From positions 6,860,501 to 6,924,500 of the forward strand of contig JAJFZO010000896.1 in the NCBI GenBank assembly GCA_021397835.1: a stretch of DNA of 64,000 nucleotides, in the 5' to 3' direction. Shown here one piece after another: positions 21,645-33,646 of this stretch. The notes under the pieces are model-generated. The model saw nothing but the letters and a program-made list of their open reading frames with translations. It was not told the DNA's origin and ran no database searches. The DNA comes from Moringa oleifera. Taxonomy: Eukaryota; Streptophyta; Magnoliopsida; Brassicales; Moringaceae. A program made the translations under genes and the position numbers. The first letter of the stretch is position 1. The number at the start of each line of letters is the position of its first letter.

Positions 21645-24600
21645 TCAGCCACGTCCACAAATTGAAATAGATATATTCTCTCGTCCACTTACCTTGCAGG
21701 GAAGTTCAGAAGAAAGTTTGCAAATGTTTCTGAAGACTCTTTTGATTGCTTCGATAGTGAGGGCATCCGCAATCTGCTCCGATGATGGGATGTAGTTGAC
21801 TTTGAGAGCTCCACGCGCTATATGATCTCTGACAAAGTGAATGTCCACCTTAATATGCTTGGTTCGGGCGTGGTACACCGGATTGACAGCGAAAGTCGCG
21901 GCTCCTTGATTGTCACAGCAGAGTGTTGCTCGATGATCAGGTATGAGCTTGGTTTCACAAAGTAAAGATTTGATCCATGCTAATTCTGCAGTAGCTTGAG
22001 CTAAGCTCGGTATTCAGACTCTGTGCTAGACTGAGCCACCACTGACTGCTTCTTAGAGCTCTAGGAAATTAGATTATTCCCTAGGTAGATGCAGTGACCA
22101 CTGATTGATCAACGATCATCAGGGCAACAGGCCCAGTCGACATCGAAAAATGCAATGACTTGAAAATTAGAGGTGGGTTGAAAGAGGAGACCGAAATGGA
22201 TGGTTCCCCGAAGGTATCTGAGCAATCGTTTACAGGCTTGCCAGTGAAAAATAGTGGGGGAGTGGAGAAATTGGCTTAGTTTATTCACAGTGAAGGAGAT
22301 ATCAGGACGTGTGAGGGTGAGATACTGAAGAGTAACAAGCAATTGACAATATTGAGTGGGATTAGGCAAAGGAGAGCCAGAGTGCATGGAGAGAGGAGGG
22401 CCAATAGAGATAGGAGTAAGACACGGTTTTGACAAATGAAGGTTATAGGACTTAAGGAGGTCTTGAGTGTATTTGGATTGAGTGAGAAAGAGGCCTTGAG
22501 AAGAGCGAGAGACTTGGATGCTTAGAAAATAATGTAAAGAGCCAAGATTTTTGAGTGCATACTGTGATTGAGCTCTGAGATGAACTTCTGAATGAGGGCA
22601 GGATTATTATGAGTGACTAAAATGTCATCCACATATAATAAAACATAGATGCAAGAATCATCTGAGAGGAAAAAGAAGAGTGAGTTGTCTGCTTGGGAGT
22701 TGAGAAATCCCTAGTTAAGGAGATGACTTTTGATACTATGAAACCAGGCTCTAAGTGCTTGTTGGAGTCCATAGAGAGCTTTGTGAAGTTTGCAGACATA
22801 CTGTGGATGAAGAGGATCAATGAATCCAGGTGGTTAAAGATGACCGTTAAGAAAGGCATTATGGACATCCAGTTACTGGATAACCCAACCTTTGGAAACA
22901 GCTACAGAGAGTAATATTCTGATAGTAGAAAGCTTGATGACCAGGCTGTAAGTTTGTGCAAAGTCGATGCCAAGTAATTGTTGAAAACCCTTGGCAACCA
23001 ATCTGGCTTTGTGTCTCTCTAAGTTGCCATCTGAATTATATTTGACTTTGAATATCCACTTGTTGTTAATCACCTTTTGATTTGGTGAGGGAGGCACTGA
23101 TTCCCATGTTTTGTTTTGCAGCAGCGCTTGAAATTCATCGAGCATGGCAGATTTCCAAACTAGATTGGCAAGGGCTTTACTGATGGAGGTGGGCAGAGGT
23201 TGTGGACATGTAACCGAGGTAAAAAATATTTTAGGCTTAAAAATCCCTGCTTTTGCTCGAGTGATCATAGGATGACCCACAGGATGAGTTCTGGTAGGTG
23301 AAGCAGTGGGGCTAGGTGAATGGTGAGATAAGGTGTTAGGATTAGGTGAAAGAGGAAGGGTATGAGAGGGAGAATAGGAAGAGATAGAGTGAGGTGTTAG
23401 GGAATGGGTGTGAAGTGAGTGTGTGTGAGGAGAGAACTAGAAATACGTTACTGAAGGTCACTGCTATTACTGTTTCCACCAGAGGTAGGATTGAGGTAGG
23501 TATGAATAGAGACAAAGGTAGGAGATGGAGATAGGTGGATTGAGGAAAGGGAACCCGAGTTAGGAAAGAGGGTATGGAAAGGGAATTCAGATTCATTAAA
23601 CTTAACATCCCTGGTGATGCAACAACGTCCAGAGGGATGTAGACAGTAATAACCTTTGTGACTAGGACTGCATCCTAGAAAGCGATATTTAATGGATCTG
23701 AATTCCATCTTATGCTTGTTATAAGGTCGAAGATGTGGGTAACATGAGCAGCCAAAAGTCCTTAGGAATGTATAGTCAGGTTTTTGATTGAAGAGAAACT
23801 CTAAAGGGGATTTGTTAGACAGAATAGGAGTGGGTAGCCTATTAATTAGAAACACTGCTGTATGAAATGCTTCCCACCAAAAATTTAAAGTTAGTGAAGC
23901 TTGACTGAGTAAAGTGAAACTTAACTCAGTGATGTGTCTATGTTTCCTTTCAGCTTTTCCATTTTGTTGATGAGTGTGTGGACATGGATGCCGAAAGGTT
24001 ATGCCCTCTTGATGAAGGAAATATAAGAATGATCTATACTCTCATCCCCAATCACTTTGAAGTGTTTTAATCTTAGTGTTCAGCATATTTTCAATTTGTT
24101 TCTTAAAGTGTATGAAGGTGAAAAGTGCTTGTGTTTTATCATGTAGGGGGTAAATCCATGTATACCTAGAAAAATCATCCATGAAATGGATATAGTATTT
24201 GAAAACTTGTCTGGAAGGGACATGTGATGGACCCCAGAGATCCGTGTGAATTAGTTTTAAGGGTGCATTAGTTTTAGTGTATGAAAGAGTGAAAGGTAGT
24301 CTATGGCTCTTGCCAATTGCACATGCTGAGCAGAAAGATGAACTTGTATTAACTTTGGAAAAAGTGATACAAGATTTTTTTAAATTCCTAAAGACGGTGT
24401 CTGATGGATAACTAAGACGCCTATGCCATAGGTCTGCATTAACGGACATAGAATTTGAAAAACAAAGATGAGGTGGACTACCTCGACTCAATCTAGAATT
24501 GACAGGATATTGAACTACTTTGTTGCTGTTTGGTCTGTTTTTGGAAAGGTGACTGAAGGTGACAATTGGTGGAAGCAGTAGATATAGGCCATCCTTAGCT

Positions 24601-25857
24601 TGACCTTTCAGCAATGTTTTCTTGGTTACTTGGTCCTTCACAAAGCAATGAAAGTCATCAAACACCACAAACACTTTATTATCAGAAATGAGCTGAGAAA
24701 TGCTAATACGATTCTTAGAAATCACAGGTACTTTCAAAACATTTTTGAGATGTAATTTGACATTAAGTAAGCAAGTGGGTAAATAAGTATGACCTGTGTG
24801 AGAGATGTTGAGGGTTTGACCATTACCAATGACCAGTTTCTGTTTGCCAGTGTAGTCAGACCTGAGGGACAGATTGTCCAGCTCTGCAGTAACATGGCTT
24901 GAAGCTTCGCTGTCTGCATACCAACAAGGGTCATCTATGGATTCAGTAGAGGCCAAGTAGGCATTCTGATTTCCATTGTTGTTGCTATGGTTAGGAGCTT
25001 GAAATGATTCTTGAAATTTATACCAACAGTCATATGTATGACCTTGTTTAGTGCGGATTTGGCATGTTGGTTTGTTTGAGGTTCTTCCTCGTCCTCGACC
25101 ATTTCCTCTCCCTTTGGTTCGGTCACGGTTGAAGTTATTGTTACTGCTCCTCCATGAGGTAACATTCTTTTGATTCTTGTTCATAGCTATATTGGCCATA
25201 GGGTGTATACTGCTGAATGACTCATGGTTATACTGTTCTAGTCTTTGTTCATGGCTCAGTAATCAGGCTAGGATTTCTTGCAATGTTAGCTCATCAGACC
25301 TAGACTAAACATTGATAGAGATTGCATCATAGTCTTTGCCTATTCCAGTGAGCAATGCAGTGATAAATTCCAAGTCAAAAATTGGGTTACTTGTTAAGGC
25401 TAAGCTGTCAGCTATGCCTTTGAGCTGGCTATAATAAGCAGTGACAGATGCAGACCCTTTCTTTGTAGAATAGAGTGTGGACTTCAACTGCATGTATTTG
25501 GACCTCATTTGGGTTCCAAATAATTTTTCAATACTTGACCATATTTCGTATGCAGGAGTGTCTGTTTTGATTTGTTGAATCCAGTCATGGAATGCAGGAT
25601 TTTCTATTTCCTTTGCTTTTCCTTCTTCATCTGTAGAAATGATGAAAGCTGGTGGACAAGTCTTTGTTCACAGTAGGAATCCTTCTATTTTGTGTCCTTT
25701 AGCCAGAGCTAATACCTGGTTCTTCCATATAACAGTTTTCTCTGTCCAATTTGAAGCTGAATTGAAAGTTGGGTGATGCAAAAAACAGAAAGAAGCTTCT
25801 GGAGTTTTGATTGATAGGAGCACTGTTGTTGGAGCTAGAGTCACTATAAGAGGCCAT
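21645..25857 (-). pseudogene. Ty1-copia gag-pol polyprotein, broken
   Basis: Gag starts at ATG 25857 (MASYSDSSSNNSAP); its UBN2-like core lies at about 25305-25670 after a frameshift. A degenerate zinc knuckle (C-x-I-R-x3-GH-x3-C) is at about 25050-25090. The protease active site reads DSEASS instead of DSGASS (about 24890-24910), which would inactivate it. The integrase has WHRRLSYPS and CSACAIGKSH (zinc-binding) and HTDLWGP (first catalytic Asp), then a stop right after SDWG (24039-24041) where SDGGGE is expected. The reverse transcriptase keeps WKSAMLDEFQALLQNKTW, a frameshift near 22870, and an intact YVDD at 22624-22635. RNase H ends with YHARTKHIKVDIHFVRDHIA. Gag packages the RNA, and pol would copy and integrate it; this copy can do none of these alone. 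Confidence 0.9.
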
Positions 25858-25875
25858 GGTAGTAGATATTGGGAG

Positions 25876-25887
25876 ACTCTGATACCA
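25876..25887 (-). other. Copia primer-binding site (initiator tRNA-Met)
   Basis: The complement reads TGGTATCAGAGT, 11 of 12 identical to the TGGTATCAGAGC site complementary to the 3' end of initiator tRNA-Met used by most plant copia elements. It sits 19 bases upstream of the gag ATG. Confidence 0.9.
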
Positions 25888-26320
25888 AGATAAAATAGTA
25901 TAAAAATTGTAAAAGCTGTTGTATGTTGCTTTTTGAAAAGATGGTGGCTGCTCAACCAACTTTGAGGCCACATATTATGTATTTATAGGTAGGGTAACAA
26001 TTATAGAATTGTTAATCAACTTAATCAATTGTATACAAAGTTTAACTCCGTTATTACTAAGTAAGATCTTTTTCTATTGGGCCTGTACTTGTTGCATTGG
26101 GATGTTTTATAGCAGTAGAGCTTAGGTCTATTGTCTGGGCATTTGGACTCAACTCATCTGATTGTTGAGAATTCGATCCACAGGGAGAAGAGTCCATATT
26201 CAGAATCCTAGCAGATCCACAGGGAGAAGAGTCGAGAATCCTAACAATCTTAATTTGCTTAATAGACCTTTTATTCTTGCTTGTATCATATGTATTTGGA
26301 TACAAGATATGCTGCACAAT
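25888..26320 (-). repeat. 5' LTR of the copia element (borders approximate)
   Basis: The minus-strand LTR precedes the primer site. It contains CCTATAAATACATAAT (complement of about 25974-25989), a credible TATA box about 90-100 bp before the primer site. The outer end may be TGTTAGGATTCTCG (complement ending at 26246) or TGTGCAGCATATC (ending at about 26320). A 20-bp motif, GATCCACAGGGAGAAGAGTC on the plus strand, occurs twice about 41 bp apart at 26174-26235, a U3 direct repeat of the sort that often holds enhancers. The inner end lacks a clear CA. Confidence 0.6.
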
Positions 26321-28200
26321 AACCTGCCCTCATAAATTCCCACTTGCTTAGAGGGAAAGAGTTTGAAAGGATCAGTACTAAAGTCTCACAAGAGAAGTCA
26401 CTGGAAGGCACAAAACTCCCACTAAAGAGAAAGCCCTAAGAGAGACCACAAAGCTCTTTCAATTTTTTATGTCGACCCTTTTCTTAACTGGAGTAGAAGG
26501 TTTAAAATGAGCTTAAAACTTATAATGGGTTAGAAAAATAAAGGAAAGAAAATAAAATAAATAATAAGTGTAAGAAACTATTTTTTTGAACCCAATTACT
26601 TGATATATTGACTTCTTCTTCTTTTTCCTAATTTTCTAAATTTTTAATCAATATGATTTAATTATTATATTCCTTTGTTATTGTTATGATTTTTCTTTAT
26701 ACTAATTGCTTCTCTCAATTAATTACACCATAGTGAAAAATGAAAACAAAACTTCATAGATATTTATTGTGTCAAGTGTGAAGCAAAGATTTTTTCGCAG
26801 GAGATTTTTGTAATAAAAGAGAATGATGGTGCACTTACTTTCATGCAAAACAATATTTTTCACTTGACATTTTAACATGTTTCTTTTTTCTTTTCATTTT
26901 CAAAAACAAAAACGAATTTAGACATATCTTCACACATAATTCGAGAAAAAATAAAAAAAATTAAATTTGAGATTATATAGGCACTTCTCTTTCATTAGAA
27001 GCCATGGTTTATGGTTGACACGAACAAGTCACATGGTGAGAAAAGCTATTTTCAATTAATTTTTCTGACAAGGCTGACCATGGCCATATGGTTACTCTTG
27101 ATGTCTAAGCAGCTTCAGTGGCACACCTCCAAGATATGCCCATCCCAAACATTTGTGTGTGTACATATATATATATGCACATATGTTTGCATATATAATA
27201 TTATTTATTTCTATGTGCTATTTACGATCACTCTGTATAAGTATTAGATTTACATAATTGATGACATTATTTTAACAATCTTGAAGATGAAACGTAATGT
27301 TAGATTTTTTTTTGGATAAAAATAAATGACTGGTGCTTGTTATAATTTAGCTTTTCATAAAAACAAGAAAAAAATGGAGCCAATTAAACTAAACTTTCCC
27401 TATTTTCTTTTAAGTAATGTTAAGTTGGACTAATTTCTATAGGTTGATATTGAGTTGAGTAATGATGCCAGACCTCAAACCATGATAGCAAATGATAGAA
27501 TATAAAATTCTTACTGTTTGACCATGTTATTAATGTTCCATATGTAATTTTGTCATTAGTTTTTAAAAATATTGATCAACCAATACATCGTCGCACCGCA
27601 ATGCCATGTTCAAACGGCTATGAAATTTGATGCTGGATATATCATTGCATAATTCCTACTATATATGAATTTTCAAAGTATGAATGATGAAATCATTAAT
27701 GGCTTCAGCTCATAACTTATATCTAGATGGTATCAATTACCTTGTTCTTAAGCAAAAAATATTTGAAACATAAGTATTGGAATTGTTTGTCTTAGTCAAG
27801 AAAATTCTGGGTTAAGAATAATCATATACATAGAACAAGTTTGTCCTTGAACTTGCTTGCAAAGGGATTAGCTACCAATGCAAGTTTCATGCTTTGAGAC
27901 ATTAACAAGAATATATTTTTTTTTTCAAAATTAAAATAAAGCACTCTTGCATATTAGAAAAAATTCAACAATGACATTGTCAAGTCAACAATGTATCTTC
28001 AATTAAGATAATTGTAACTCAAAGATTTTATGTGAATAATCATATAATGAAATCTGAGAGATGTAATTAAAAATATAGTAAAAATCTGATAAAATCTTGA
28101 TATTTATATTATGTTATCATTTAAATTTTAATGTTTAAAAAATAATAAATCAAAATTTGATCTATTATTTGATCTAAATTAAATTTTATCAAAAAATTTA
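26321..28200. other. Intergenic AT-rich, one half of a dispersed duplication
   Basis: No gene is recognised. The stretch 26770-27250 resembles 31050-31500 (see findings). A GTGTGTACATATATATATATGCACATATGTTTGCATATATA run at about 27157-27198 is alternating purine-pyrimidine and could form unusual DNA structure. Confidence 0.45.
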
Positions 28201-29257
28201 TGGTTAATTACGTAAGAGGAATCTATATTTTAGTTGCAGTATCAAATTAAGATCTATATAAAAAATTGCATTAAATTAAGACTCACATTACATGCAGTTT
28301 GCAATGCGGGACTTCCGTCAACGAAATCCGTTAGAATTAACTCTATAACTTTTTCATTACGTGTTTAAATATAGTCACATGTCATTTATTTTTTTAAACC
28401 CCTTATTGCCCTTAGTTACTCACACTCCATAAACTTCACTCTCGCTGAATGTGACGAGAATACCCTTTTTCAACATAACCACCGGCTTCTACAGTTTAGC
28501 TAGAATCCTTCCCACCTTCGGGGTCGAGTTACTTCGTTTCCTTTTTTTTTTTTTTTTTTTTGTTAATCAATATCATTCAATGTTTCAATCTGGGTATTAT
28601 GGTGGAGACACTGAGAAATCACACCTAATCTTATGATCCATCCTATAATTCAAATTCATTATTGGTGGGTTTCGCAATCAATCCTTCTTGGGCGAAATGG
28701 GTTTAGTCTTTCCTTAACCCATCAGCGGCTCACAACTACAGGTTATGAATTTTCTTTTCTTTAGCTTTTCATATTAAAATTGTATGCATTGGGTTCAAAA
28801 TAATGGATTTTAAAAACAAAAATTTTTCAATTTTGAAACCCTAAAGAATAAAAATTTTTCTTTCTCATTGTTTAATTGATACGAATTTGTTTATTCAATC
28901 AATGCGGAAAAAAAAACAACAAAGTGAATGAGTTAAAGTATGCGTATTTGAATCTCAGATTTCAACAACAATCAAGACTTAAATTTGATGGGTGAAGAGA
29001 GAAATTTCATAAATTGATTTATGAGCAATTATGTTTCATTTTACAGCGATGAAATAGTATTTAATGTAATTGTACACTTAACAAGCATATATGTATCACG
29101 TGAACTAACCATGCAGTTAATTTTAACGGATTTTATTGATAGAGGTTCCACATTGCAAACTACACGTTATGTGAGTCCTAATTTGTTGCAATTTTTTATG
29201 TAAATATCAATTTTAATATTGCACCTAAAATGTAGGTTCCTCTAATGTAATTAACCC
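28201..29257. mobile_element. MULE-type MITE, family 1 (TIRs about 150 bp, 9-bp TSD)
   Basis: The 1057-bp unit has ends TGGTTAATTACGTAAGAGGA and, inverted at the other end, GGGTTAATTACATTAGAGGA. The match continues with small differences through CTATATTTTAG, AAAAATTGCA, GACTCACAT and the AAATCCGTTA-AATTAACT motif, about 150 bp in all. It is flanked by identical 9-bp repeats AAAAATTTA (28192-28200 and 29258-29266). Long TIRs plus a 9-bp target duplication are the hallmark of Mutator-like elements. No transposase is inside; a T-homopolymer (about 28543-28561) and non-coding DNA fill the interior, so it is non-autonomous. Confidence 0.85.
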
Positions 29258-32200
29258 AAAAATTTAAAATTTGAAAGTATTCAAATTGAAGATCTTATAT
29301 AATAAATTTTGACTTGAATTTTTTCACAGATGTAAAGATATATTAAAGCTACTGTCACAAAAAGTTTTATAAAATTTTAAGTACTGAAAATACATTTTTA
29401 AAAAAAATTTACAATGTCAAAAATTTTTAAAAATAGTATAATTACTCAAAAAATTGTGAAACTTTTTGTGAAGATGGCTTGAAATTTCTTTACATCTTTG
29501 AAAAATTTCAAGTCAACACTTGTCGTATAAAATTTTTAATTTAAATTTTTTTAATTTTTTAATGTTTTGATAAATATTTCATTTAGATCAAATTGGTAGA
29601 TCCATGTTCAATTTGTCACTTTTTAAACATAAGATTTGATTGAAAACATAGAATAAATATTAAGATTTTATGAAAATTTTACCCTTAAAAATATGACAAA
29701 AGTAAAGTACATCTATTTATAATTGTTTTCAAAGATATTATAAATGTTGAATTGATTATGCAGTTGATTCACATATTTTCAAAAATTTTATAAGATAATT
29801 TTTTAAATTTTTTTCACCATCAGCATTTAGTAATAATCTATGAAAATAACATAAAAACATAACAAATAATACATAAAACTTGAAATAACTTACAAAAATT
29901 ATAAATATTACATAATGTTTAAGATAATATATGATATCTAAAATAATACATGATATTTAAAATAATACATAAAAATTTTAAAAATCATATGATATCAAAA
30001 ATAATATGTGATATCATTAAAAAAATCTCATCGATCGACTAATCACTTCCAACTAGTAGACACAATCAGAGTGTTAAAAACACATTATGATGTCTGGTAA
30101 AAATTTTTATGCTTATATCTATTAAACAATCATACTCACACAAAATTTAATATATAATACATTCATATCACTTAAATGAGATATATTTACAAATTTATAA
30201 GATATTTTAATATTATAAACTCATAAAATATTTTTAAAAATACATAAAAGATATTTCAGAATTTTTTCACTTACTGTTTCACAAAGTTTCAGATTTTTTT
30301 TTAAAAAAAAACTTTAAATGGTTATTTGTTGTTCTTTAGGGATTTTTGAAATATTTTAATAAAAAGTAGAGAATATTTGATGAAATGTAAAGAGATAAAA
30401 AAAAAATTGAATATCTTAATAGATATGAAGCAAAATGCAACAGTTTGACCTTGAAATTGTACTTTCCCTAAGTCCAAAGCTCAAAAGGGAAGATTTATTG
30501 TTGTAAACAATAAAAACGTCCAGAGATGAAAATTAAAGAGAGCGACTGTCCTCACAGAAATTTTTTTAATTATAATTATATAATAAAAAAATATTAAGTA
30601 TGTATAGTATTTATTAAAATATTTTGATCAGAGTCAACATTTGAAATTTTAAAAATAAATAATTTATTAATTTGAGTTATTATTGTAGAAAGAGAAAAAG
30701 AAAACACCCAACCGATCAAATTCTTCAATAATGAAGGAAAAAGGCCTAGCCCACTCCACAATACTCAGCCCACTTAGCTTGTTAAATAGATTTGCAAGTA
30801 CCATCAGATGGCTACCTTCTCACATGTAAATAATTTGTTACTTAGGTTCACGGCCTAATCATGGGATATACTTTTGCCTATTATTATTTTATATAATTGA
30901 TAAGAAAAGAAACCAAATTACTGAATATGTTGAGTTATTTTTATTTTAATTTTTCTTAGACATTAAAACAAGATCATAAAGTTTCTTTCTTTTGATTTTC
31001 TTTCTCGCTCATTTTTCTTGCCGAAACATGGTATTTAACGAAGTTATATATTTAATAGCCAAATACATCTTTCCAGCAGAGATTTTTGGTGATGAAAGAA
31101 AATTATGAGTTAGAAATTTTTTTTATGCTAAACTATATAGATATATATATTTGTCTTCACATATTAATTTTTTTTTCTTTACAATTTATTTGAAACCTAT
31201 TTTCAAAAAATAATTATAAACAAGATAAAATTTAAACATAATATTTGGATTGAAGATTAGATTGTATACTTCTCTTGTATTTGAAGTCATAAGTTATGGT
31301 TGATCTTGGCACATCACGTGACAAAGAAAGCAATTTTCAATGAATCTTTCCGTAAAGGCTGACTACATGATTGTCTTCCTATGTAGCAAGCGCCATCCCT
31401 TCATGATTTGCCCGTTCCACCGACATTCATATATATATATATATATATATAATTTTTTTGTATTATTTATATATTACATATAAGTATATACCAAATGTGC
31501 ATAAGATTGAAAAAATAAGTTTGTGATGCATTTTTGAAAATTAATTGGCTTTCTTAAAGATTTTCAAAAAAAGGAAACAGAGTTTTTGTCGCTTAAATTA
31601 TTAATTGCATTCAGAGTGTTATGGACCAATGAAAATAAAATACATGTGCTTGTTCCTAGGAGCAAGAGGATGTTGTTTGTTGTAAATTAAATTTTTTGTC
31701 CTGTGAGCATGAGATTCAGGATTTTCCTGGTCTTTAAGAATATTTGCGTGTGATTGTAATAAATGTAAGCCAGTGATAAGTTCATTGAAAATGAAATTTA
31801 AAGTTTGGTTTTTCTTTCTTAGAAGTAAATGCATGATCTTTATATTGAGGTATGTGCAAAAAGAAGAACAAAGGCAGAAGCAGCTAAACTAAAGGGAAAT
31901 GGGTTTTCTTCCATTTGATCTTTGTCAATCTGAATTGTACTTTTTAGAGAAAGAGATAAAAATGTGGTCAAACTCAAGAATATGTAAAACTTCCTCTAGC
32001 CTAGCTTCCTCTGTCCTATAAGAAGGGCATTGATGATATTAAGAAAAAGTTTACTTCTTAATCATATGATTAATTACTTTTTTATGTTGTCCAATGTATC
32101 ATTCATATTCCATAAAGACCATAGTCAATTACTTTGGCCCATTAAAAGGGAAAAGAGAACTCAAACTAATGGCTTTATGTTTTACATGGAAAAAAAATGT

Positions 32201-32716
32201 AACCATGACAATGTAGTTTTATTTTTTTGCTCTCATGTCATTTTCATTAAAAAAAGGAATTACCCAAAAGTAAATTCCATGTCTGTTTATTAATCTGTTT
32301 CAGGAAATTGAATGAACAATTACAAATAATTAAGTCACTTTTCAAAACCTTTTAAGCATAAAAATGGCAGTCAAAAGTGTCAAATTATAAGAACGTTACA
32401 ATTGGCTTTCAATGTATTTAGAGAATTCAATAATTTTATTCTAACAAGTTAGAAGCATTAAAATTTAATAATTAAAATTTATTTGGTGAGTTAATCCAAA
32501 ACATTATAATAAATTATAAGATAAATATCAAAATAAACGATATATTATTCACGTTGTTCAATTAAGTCTCCTATAATTTTTGTAAGGAGCAATTTTACAC
32601 TTAATATATATATTTTTTGAAAGATCAGCATAATCAATGTGAATCTTTTGATGATAAAAAAAAATATAATATTAGAAAGAAAAATAAATGTTAAATGGTA
32701 GAATGTTAGAATTAAA
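29258..32716. other. Intergenic AT-rich region, second half of the dispersed duplication
   Basis: No gene is recognised. It includes AT-rich stretches with repeated TACATGATAT/ATAATATGTGATATC motifs (about 29920-30015), an (AT)n run at 31429-31450, and a segment (31050-31500) similar to 26770-27250. Open frames at 31619-31834 (minus) and 32030-32293 (plus) match nothing I know and have no supporting context. Confidence 0.45.
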
Positions 32717-33646
32717 GGTAAATATTATTTAAAACCTTGAACTTTACGCTATCTCTTCAAACAGACATTAAGTTTCAAAATGTATCCAAATTAACTTTGA
32801 CTTTTTAATTTTGTCCAAATTGAACCTTAATTGCAAACGCCGTTTAAATTAATTTTTTTCGTGAGGGAATTATCGTCCGTTAAATCTTTCATTCCTTTCC
32901 CTTCAGAGAAAACCCAGAAAAAACGCAGAGAAAATGCAGTGGCTTCTTGCTCGAAGAGAGAGAAGAGAAAGATAAAAGGAAAAAGAAAAAAAAGTTGTAA
33001 ATTAATCGAGATTTCTTGTTGAAGAATCGAGTATTGGTGATATATATACTAAATGAAGCTAAATTTGTCAATGGAGAGTAAAGGTTTGTCTGAAGGCTTA
33101 TCCTATCAAACCTTCAAATTTGTCATTGCGGTATTAGGGCAAAATTACATACCTCATGAACAACAAGAAATCCAAGAAGAAGATTTTGGAATTGTAAGAA
33201 GAACATTATGCAATCAAACCTTCAAATTTCTTGATATCGAGTGACGAATTGAGAGAGAAAACGAATTTGGGTTTCTGGAGAGAAGACCAAAACGGGGAGA
33301 AAACCAAAATGGGGAAAACGCTGTCGTTTACCTCTATATATTCTACTGATGTAATGTCCTTTTTGCCCTTCAATAAATTCATTTAAGTTTCTGGGAAGAA
33401 GGCCAAAATGGGAAGAAGACTAAAATTGAGAAAACGCTATCGTTTTCTCTATATATATTCTACTAATGTAATGTCCTTTTTACCCTTCAATAAATTCATT
33501 TTTTACAAACGTCGTTTAATTGATTTAGACGGAAGGTTCAATTTGAATAAAATTAAAAAGTCAAGGTTAGTTTGGATACATTTTGAAACTTAATGTCTGT
33601 TTGGAGAGATAGTATAAAGATCAGGGTTTTAAATGATATTTACTCA
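32717..33646 (+). mobile_element. MULE-type MITE, family 2, copy 1 (930 bp)
   Basis: TIRs occupy 32717-32828 and 33533-33646. Landmarks common to both arms are TTTAAAACC, TATCTCT(T/C)CAAACAGACA, TTAAGTTTCAAAATGTATCC, GACTTTTTAATTTT and AATTGAACCTT. The element is flanked by identical 9-bp AGAATTAAA (32708-32716 and 33647-33655). Inside is a two-copy repeat of about 115 bp (33314 and 33429 phases) with GAAAACGCT(G/A)TCGTTT and TGTAATGTCCTTTTT. Two short open frames (32831-33022 and 33053-33244) are unlike known proteins. No transposase is present, so it needs an autonomous Mutator-like partner. A second copy lies inverted at 57479-58409. Confidence 0.88.

Larger units (their letters stand above)
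21645..26320 (-). mobile_element. Ty1-copia LTR retrotransposon, dead, 3' LTR not found
   Basis: The minus-strand order is LTR (about 25888-26246 or 26320), tRNA-Met primer site (25876-25887), gag, protease, integrase, reverse transcriptase and RNase H, ending at 21645. That order (integrase before reverse transcriptase) defines the copia class. No sequence like the 5' LTR follows the RNase H end; a LINE ORF1 fragment starts immediately instead. Several stops and frameshifts in every domain show the element is inactive. Confidence 0.85.

Noticed and set aside
32831..33244. Two short frames inside MULE-MITE copy 1 as a captured gene (Pack-MULE)
   Set aside because: The inverted copy does not preserve long frames and I recognise no host protein; gene capture is therefore unsupported.
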